From positions 1-11,348 of the forward strand of contig NZ_JAVERO010000066.1 in the NCBI RefSeq assembly GCF_034007085.1: a stretch of DNA of 11,348 nucleotides, read 5' to 3'. This stretch comes from Castellaniella sp034007085 (GTDB lineage: Bacteria; Pseudomonadota; Gammaproteobacteria; Burkholderiales; Burkholderiaceae_B). The position numbers and the translations under genes are program-made. Under the pieces are notes generated by a model. The model did no database searches and was not told the DNA's origin. It worked only from the letters and a program-made list of their open reading frames with translations. Each line of letters starts with the position of its first letter. Position 1 is the stretch's first letter. Positions 8,103 through 11,348 of this stretch are shown piece by piece.

Positions 8103-8160
8103 TGTCACCCTGCAGCCCAGGCAGGCTGCGGATGTTTCTAGGGAAAAGGGCTGGGTGACA
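8103..8160 (-). promoter_or_regulatory. Nested inverted repeats in the prpE leader
   Basis: The outer arms TGTCACCC (minus-strand 8160-8153) and GGGTGACA (8110-8103) are perfectly complementary over 8 bp. Between them is a second perfect 6-bp hairpin, GCAGCC/GGCTGC (8129-8124 with 8117-8112) with a 6-nt loop. If transcription starts upstream of 8160, the leader RNA could fold into a branched structure ending 2 nt before the Shine-Dalgarno. It could equally be a split DNA operator. It matches no riboswitch I recognise. Confidence 0.4.
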
Positions 8161-8186
8161 TGCTACACCCTGACCCGAAGGTACTG

Positions 8187-8202
8187 TGCGATTCTGACGC
8201 CA
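8187..8202 (-). promoter_or_regulatory. Possible sigma-54 (-24/-12) promoter for prpE
   Basis: On the minus strand, TGGCGTCAGAATCGCA has the GG and GC dinucleotides at the spacing required for sigma-54, and matches TGGCAC-N5-TTGCW at 8 of 11 defined positions. It would start transcription near 8175, giving a leader of about 87 nt. Enterobacterial prp operons are known to use sigma-54 with the activator PrpR, which makes the match worth noting. No regulator gene is nearby and chance matches of this quality occur. Confidence 0.2.
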
Positions 8203-8212
8203 GGCTGACGCC
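8194..8212. repeat. Direct repeat CTGACGCC x2, 11-nt period
   Basis: CTGACGCC occurs at 8194-8201 and 8205-8212, separated by AGG, about one helical turn apart. It lies in the prpE / NlpC divergent region, overlapping and just upstream of the possible sigma-54 site of prpE. Tandem sites one turn apart are common for transcription factors. It may also be chance. Confidence 0.4.
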
Positions 8213-8230
8213 ATCGGTGGATTTTTTCAC

Positions 8231-8259
8231 TTTACTCGTCCGGCTCGATCCTCTACACT
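8231..8259 (+). promoter_or_regulatory. Possible sigma-70 promoter for the NlpC/P60 gene
   Basis: TTTACT (8231-8236) and TACACT (8254-8259) are separated by 17 nt and each matches 4 of 6 consensus positions. Transcription would start near 8266, leaving a leader of roughly 138 nt before the ATG at 8404. The remaining part of the spacer, 8260-8403, shows no further gene, strong hairpin or clear ribosome binding site. Confidence 0.3.
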
Positions 8260-8403
8260 CGAAGGGTTGCTCGCAGGGCGGGCAACCACCAGATCAATCC
8301 GACGTCCGGTATCCGGCCTGCCCGTGCCCCGTGTCTCGCTCATTCGAGCGCTGCGGCTGCACACAACGGCTGCGGACGACGACATCTCCGCAGCCATCCG
8401 CCC

Positions 8404-9216
8404 ATGCCACCGCCTCATTCCGCCCCAGCGCAGCCACACCCGTTTCACCCCTGGGCCACCCGCACCCTGAAATTCCTGCTATGCGCAGGCCTGGCGACGC
8501 TGGCAGGATGCGCCACCCAGCCACGCCAGACGGCTGACGCAACGCATTCATCCAATCACCTGCTGCGCGATACCTACCTGCTCAGCACTCAATCGGATCC
8601 TTTGGGCGCCTGGCTCGACAACAAGCGCAGCCTGGCCATCGACACCCCAGAATCCGAAACCTACGGCACCAGCCCAGTCCCCAAGACCATGGTGTCCACT
8701 GCCATGAAATTCCTGGGGGTCAAATACCGCTACGGGGGCGACACGCCCGGCGAAGGCTTTGACTGCAGCGGCCTGGTCGCCTACGCCGCCGAAAAATCCC
8801 TGGGCCTGAAACTGCCCCGACGGGCACGCGAACAGGCCCAACAGGGCATTTCCGTGGACCGCAGCGAACTGCGACGTGGTGATCTGGTGTTCTTCAACAC
8901 CTTGGGCCACCGTTTCTCGCACGTGGGCATCTACCTGGGCGACCACAAATTCCTGCATGCGCCGCGCACCGGGGCCAACATCCGCGTCGAAAGCATGGAC
9001 GTGGCCTACTGGCGCAAGCGCTACAACGGCGCCCGGCGCCTCCAGGCGCAGACGGACACTGCCGAACCCACGTCTGTTGAACCCACAACCACCAGCAAGC
9101 ACTCGACCACCAAACGTGTGGTGAGCAAACGTACAGCGACCAAACCTGCAACAACCGCCAAGCCCGCAACGGCCAAGCGCACAGCCGCCCCCAAGCGCGC
9201 AGTCGCCAAGCGCTGA
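8404..9216 (+). CDS. NlpC/P60 family lipoprotein, probable peptidoglycan endopeptidase
   Basis: This is a 270-residue predicted outer-membrane or periplasmic lipoprotein. A hydrophobic segment (22-35) ends in lipobox LAGC with Cys36 as the lipidated residue. The NlpC/P60 domain runs from about residue 92 to 212. Its catalytic Cys121 is in GFDCSGLV, the basic His173 in FSHVGIYLG and the polar partner His185 in FLHAP, all present, so it should be active. Such enzymes typically cleave the D-Glu/Dpm bond in peptidoglycan stem peptides. After the domain comes a low-complexity tail (about 217-270) rich in Thr, Ala, Pro and Lys/Arg: the last 40 residues contain 13 Lys/Arg, no acidic residue and five KR pairs. 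The 21-residue stretch before the hydrophobic core is unusually long, and no good Shine-Dalgarno precedes the ATG. I see no better in-frame start before the lipobox. It is divergent from prpE, with its own terminator. Confidence 0.92.
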   Translation: MPPPHSAPAQPHPFHPWATRTLKFLLCAGLATLAGCATQPRQTADATHSSNHLLRDTYLLSTQSDPLGAWLDNKRSLAIDTPESETYGTSPVPKTMVSTAMKFLGVKYRYGGDTPGEGFDCSGLVAYAAEKSLGLKLPRRAREQAQQGISVDRSELRRGDLVFFNTLGHRFSHVGIYLGDHKFLHAPRTGANIRVESMDVAYWRKRYNGARRLQAQTDTAEPTSVEPTTTSKHSTTKRVVSKRTATKPATTAKPATAKRTAAPKRAVAKR

Positions 9217-9238
9217 ATCGTCCGCACCAGTAACACGC

Positions 9239-9271
9239 AGCCCCGGAGCCTTTCGGCTACCGGGGCTTTTT
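9239..9271 (+). terminator. Intrinsic terminator of the NlpC/P60 gene
   Basis: AGCCCCGG (9239-9246) pairs with CCGGGGCT (9260-9267), and inside it AGCC (9247-9250) pairs with GGCT (9255-9258) around a TTTC loop, with one unpaired A. A run of five T (9267-9271) follows directly. It lies 22 nt after the stop codon. On the minus strand no T run follows, so it would not clearly stop the DUF2325 transcript. Confidence 0.93.
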
Positions 9272-9304
9272 CATGCTGCGCGAGTCTTTCGGCCCACAGT
9301 TTCC

Positions 9305-9703
9305 CTATGACTGCAGGACCAACCCTCCGCGCCGTTTGCACGGCACGCGCGCTGCTGATCGGGCCGCATCGTCTTCACGCAACGGACACGTCCGACAATA
9401 ACCGCACTGGTCCAGCGCCTGCTGCATACTGCACACTGACCGACGACATGCCAGCACGCGGATACCGGCACGCTGCGCCGCCAGGCGGAAGGTCTTCATC
9501 ACGTTGTGCCCCAGGAAGTCCGTCAGCAGGATGACCAGGTCCGTGCCGGAAGGCAGCGGGGGCGCCTTCTTCTGATGCGCGGGATCACGACCGCTGATGT
9601 GATGGCGGATGGCGATATTGTGATCGCGCAGCAGGTCCGGGATATTGCCCAGCCGGTCCGCGCCGACGATCAATGCACTGACTTGGGATTGCATTTGCAC
9701 CAT
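9305..9703 (-). CDS. DUF2325 domain protein, cysteine-rich, probably Fur-regulated
   Basis: This is a 132-residue cytoplasmic protein with no signal peptide. Conserved DUF2325 blocks are ALIVGADRLGNIPDLL (10-25), HHISGRDPAHQ (34-44), DLVILLTDFLGHNVMK (55-70) and IRVLACRRSVCSM (81-93). The function of the family is unknown. The C-terminal third holds six cysteines: Cys86, Cys91, a C-x2-C-x2-C group at 100, 103 and 106, and Cys122. With His34, His35, His43 and His66 these could bind metal or an iron-sulfur centre, which is inference. The start at 9703 is chosen for the AGGAG 8 nt upstream; an ATG three codons on and an extension to 9736 are alternatives. It is on the same strand as the CysB-like gene but 153 nt away, with its own promoter overlapped by a strong Fur box, so iron-repressed expression is likely. 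Confidence 0.82.
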   Translation of the reverse strand: MVQMQSQVSALIVGADRLGNIPDLLRDHNIAIRHHISGRDPAHQKKAPPLPSGTDLVILLTDFLGHNVMKTFRLAAQRAGIRVLACRRSVCSMQQALDQCGYCRTCPLREDDAARSAARVPCKRRGGLVLQS

Positions 9704-9711
9704 GGATGGAA

Positions 9712-9716
9712 CTCCT
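9712..9716 (-). promoter_or_regulatory. Shine-Dalgarno of the DUF2325 gene
   Basis: AGGAG on the minus strand lies 8 nt before the ATG at 9703-9701. It selects this start over the in-frame start at 9736, which would place the ribosome binding site inside the gene. Confidence 0.65.
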
Positions 9717-9767
9717 GGGGATGGCCGGCAGGGCATGGCCGGCGCTTGGTCATGATTTTGATTTTAA

Positions 9768-9796
9768 ATGATAATGATTACCATTAACAAATTCAA
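9768..9796 (-). promoter_or_regulatory. Sigma-70 promoter of the DUF2325 gene
   Basis: On the minus strand TTGAAT (9796-9791, 4 of 6) and TATCAT (9773-9768, 5 of 6) are separated by exactly 17 nt in an AT-rich patch within GC-rich surroundings. Transcription would start near 9761, about 58 nt before the start codon. The Fur box fills most of the spacer and overlaps the -10. Confidence 0.6.
9770..9788. promoter_or_regulatory. Fur box
   Basis: GATAATGATTACCATTAAC matches the classical 19-bp Fur consensus GATAATGATAATCATTATC at 16 of 19 positions, including the whole left half. It overlaps the spacer and -10 of the DUF2325 promoter, where bound Fe(II)-Fur would block RNA polymerase. Two GATTTT hexamers (9754-9765) lie beside it on the gene side and could extend Fur binding. 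Confidence 0.8.
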
Positions 9797-9856
9797 TTCC
9801 ATCCATCCTGTTTTTTGTAACGAAACCCCGGGGACGCAGCACCGGCGCCCCTGCCC

Positions 9857-10819
9857 CTACGCGACGTCGCGCACCGAGGGCGCCGGTTGGGCGACCGCAT
9901 CGGCCACCACGTCGCGCGACAGTTCCGGCGCCAGCATTTCCATCAGCACGTAGACGAAATCGCGCAGGAACACCCCGCGCTTGATCGCCACGCTGGTGGT
10001 GTGCCGGCCGAACAGGTGACCGGCGGGCAGGCCAACCAGCCCCTTGTCGCGCCGCGGATCAAAGGCCACGCCAGCGATGATGCCAATGCCCAGGCCGATA
10101 TCGGCGTAGGTCTTGATCACGTCGGCATCGATGGCTTCCAGCACGATGTCGGGCACGATGCCCGCCTGCTCAAAAGCCGCGTCGATGGCGCACCGCCCCG
10201 AAAACGCCCGGTCATAGGTCACGATGGGATACTGGGCCAGATGCTCCAAGGACAGATTGCGGGCCGCGCTGGAGGTCAGTTCGGTCAGGGGGTGATCGGG
10301 CGGCACCACCAGGGTGTGCTCCCAGGCATACACCGGCAGGGCCACCAGGCCCGGGGTCTGGGCCAGGGTCTCGGTGGCAATGGCCAGATCCGCCTGCTCG
10401 TGCAGGACCAGTCGGGCCAGGTGTTCGGGGTTGCCTTCGGCCAACGACACATGGACCTTGGGAAAGCGCGCGCGAAACGCCGGAATCACGCGCGGCAACA
10501 GATAGCGCGCCTGGGTGTGCGTGCAGGCGATGACCAGGGCCCCTTCGTCGCGCCGGGCGAATTCATCGCTGACCTTTTTCAGGTTATCGACTTCGCGCAT
10601 GATGCGATCGATGACCGCCGCCACGGACTGACCCGGCTTGGTCAGGCCCTTGAGCCGCTTGCCGTGGCGTTCGAAGATCCGCACACCCAGTTCATCCTCG
10701 AATTCGATGATGGCCTTGGATACGCCAGGCTGGGATGTATACAGCGAACGTGCCGCTTCGGTCAGGTTGAAATTGCGGCGAATCGTTTCGCGGACAAATC
10801 GGAATTGCTGCAGGTTCAT
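9857..10819 (-). CDS. LysR-family transcriptional regulator, CysB-like
   Basis: This is a 320-residue DNA-binding regulator. The N-terminal winged helix-turn-helix spans about 1-60, with NLTEAARSLYTSQPGVSKAI (18-37) as its core. A linker helix follows (about 65-90) and then the effector domain. It resembles CysB closely from end to end: THTQAR at 100-105, Trp166 and the Thr201 region (PIVTYDRAFSGR) fall at or next to positions where Klebsiella CysB contacts its sulfate ligand (Thr100, Thr102, Gln103, Trp166, Thr202, from memory), and DADVIKTYADIGLGIGIIA (231-249) is also CysB-typical. CysB-type proteins control sulfate and sulfonate assimilation with N-acetylserine or related effectors. No sulfur gene is adjacent, so whether this is the main CysB or a paralogue such as Cbl cannot be decided. 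It lies 113 nt after mmsA on the same strand, beyond a terminator. Start ATG at 10819, with a weak GGGG ahead. Confidence 0.9.
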   Translation of the reverse strand: MNLQQFRFVRETIRRNFNLTEAARSLYTSQPGVSKAIIEFEDELGVRIFERHGKRLKGLTKPGQSVAAVIDRIMREVDNLKKVSDEFARRDEGALVIACTHTQARYLLPRVIPAFRARFPKVHVSLAEGNPEHLARLVLHEQADLAIATETLAQTPGLVALPVYAWEHTLVVPPDHPLTELTSSAARNLSLEHLAQYPIVTYDRAFSGRCAIDAAFEQAGIVPDIVLEAIDADVIKTYADIGLGIGIIAGVAFDPRRDKGLVGLPAGHLFGRHTTSVAIKRGVFLRDFVYVLMEMLAPELSRDVVADAVAQPAPSVRDVA

Positions 10820-10843
10820 GGCAATGGCCCCATAGGAAGAGCC

Positions 10844-10849
10844 ATTATA
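10844..10849 (-). promoter_or_regulatory. Probable -10 element for the CysB-like gene
   Basis: TATAAT, a perfect consensus, lies on the minus strand 24 nt before the start codon, inside an AT-rich stretch (10845-10890) unlike the surrounding sequence. No good -35 is present at 16-18 nt, suggesting activator help. A short palindrome TATAT-TCC-ATATA (10847-10859) overlaps it and could be an operator, possibly for autoregulation. Confidence 0.4.
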
Positions 10850-10891
10850 TGGAATATAGAATCTAGTTTATATTACTTTTTATTATTTACT

Positions 10892-10924
10892 AAGAGAAGA
10901 GCCGCCCCTTCGCAGAGGGGCGGC
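10892..10924 (-). terminator. Intrinsic terminator of mmsA
   Basis: On the minus strand GCCGCCCCT (10924-10916) and AGGGGCGGC (10909-10901) form a perfect 9-bp stem with a 6-nt loop. TCTTCTCTT follows (10900-10892). It begins 8 nt after the mmsA stop codon and separates that gene from the CysB-like regulator. Confidence 0.8.
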
Positions 10925-10932
10925 CAAGGGGA

Positions 10933-11348
10933 TCACTGCATCGAGATCGTGGTGTTGATCTCGCGTGGGTGTGCCTGCCAGCGGGCAGTCACGGTCTTGG
11001 TCTGGGTCCAGAAATAGATCGACTGGCGACCGTTGGGGCCCAGATCGCCCAGTTTCGAGGCGCGTGAGCCCGTGAAGCTGAACCAGGCCACCGGCACGGG
11101 GATCGGGATGTTGATCCCGACCTGACCGACGTCGATGTTGTTCTGGAAATAGCGGGCATGGCCGCCGTCCTGTGTGAAGATCGACGTGCCGTTGCCATTG
11201 GGGTTGGCGTTGATGAATTCGACCGCCTCTTCCAGCGTATCGACCAGCACCACGGACAGCACCGGCCCGAAGATTTCTTCACGATAGATGCTCATGTCGG
11301 CCTTCACGCCACTGAACACCGTCGGACCGACGAAATTGCCCTTTTCAT
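10933..11348 (-). CDS. mmsA: Methylmalonate-semialdehyde dehydrogenase, CoA-acylating (C-terminal part)
   Basis: The 3' end of a larger gene; the frame is open to the window edge and about 138 codons are visible. MmsA converts methylmalonate semialdehyde, NAD+ and CoA to propionyl-CoA, CO2 and NADH in valine and thymine degradation, in the cytoplasm. The visible part is the C-terminal region of an aldehyde dehydrogenase: GNFVGPTVF, then SIYREEIFGPVLSVV with the conserved EEIFGPV that contacts cofactor, then INANPNGNGTSIFT. VGQVGINIPIPVP and FSFTGSRASKLGDLGPNG follow. The IPIPVP and FSFTG motifs together with the TKTVTARW ending separate MmsA from other aldehyde dehydrogenases, and NTTISMQ is close to the usual MmsA C-terminus. 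The catalytic cysteine lies outside the window. A terminator follows directly, and its upstream partners (such as mmsB) cannot be seen. Confidence 0.9.
   Translation of the reverse strand, partial: EKGNFVGPTVFSGVKADMSIYREEIFGPVLSVVLVDTLEEAVEFINANPNGNGTSIFTQDGGHARYFQNNIDVGQVGINIPIPVPVAWFSFTGSRASKLGDLGPNGRQSIYFWTQTKTVTARWQAHPREINTTISMQ

Noticed and set aside
8089..8214. 42-residue N-terminal extension of PrpE
   Set aside because: The ATG at 8088 has a good Shine-Dalgarno and gives the expected 628 residues; the extension holds the inverted repeats and direct repeat of the regulatory region.
9887..11017. 376-codon plus-strand frame opposite the CysB-like gene
   Set aside because: Antisense to a clear LysR gene, crosses its promoter and the mmsA terminator; composition typical of a shadow.
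1..11348. CRISPR, toxin-antitoxin, prophage or mobile element
   Set aside because: No regularly spaced repeats, terminal inverted repeats, transposase or integrase motifs, or paired small genes of that type were found on either strand.

Overview
The window looks like ordinary chromosome from a GC-rich betaproteobacterium, probably order Burkholderiales and close to Alcaligenaceae (Bordetella/Castellaniella-like). This rests on remembered protein resemblance (ETF-ubiquinone oxidoreductase, PrpE, a CysB-type regulator, a DUF2325 protein) and on dense GC-rich coding. I made no database comparison. I see no insertion sequence, phage gene, CRISPR array, tRNA or rRNA.

Layout, left to right. Positions 1-77 (minus) hold the first 25 codons of a probable 4HBT-type acyl-CoA thioesterase, divergent from an ETF-ubiquinone oxidoreductase gene (228-1874, plus). 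That is followed by a hairpin and a MarC-family membrane protein gene (1947-2600, plus). Convergent to these is a minus-strand block read right to left: prpE (propionyl-CoA synthetase, 8088-6202), a UMF1-type MFS transporter overlapping it by 4 nt (6205-4895), and acs (acetyl-CoA synthetase, 4776-2797), which ends at a strong intrinsic terminator. A 315-nt divergent spacer (8089-8403) separates prpE from a plus-strand NlpC/P60 lipoprotein gene (8404-9216), which has its own strong terminator. The last block is on the minus strand: the 3' end of mmsA (11348-10933, terminator, cut by the window edge), a CysB-like LysR regulator (10819-9857), and a small DUF2325 gene (9703-9305) whose promoter is overlapped by a 16/19 match to the Fur box.

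The common theme is short-chain acyl-CoA metabolism. MmsA yields propionyl-CoA from valine/thymine breakdown, PrpE and Acs activate propionate and acetate, ETF-QO passes electrons from acyl-CoA dehydrogenases to ubiquinone, and the thioesterase hydrolyses acyl-CoAs. The transporter coupled to prpE may move a related organic acid, but that is inference.

No clearly new multi-gene system is visible. The best leads are the Fur-box-controlled, cysteine-rich DUF2325 gene, the prpE/UMF1 transporter coupling, the structured leader and repeat-containing promoter region of prpE, and the long cationic tail on the NlpC/P60 lipoprotein.
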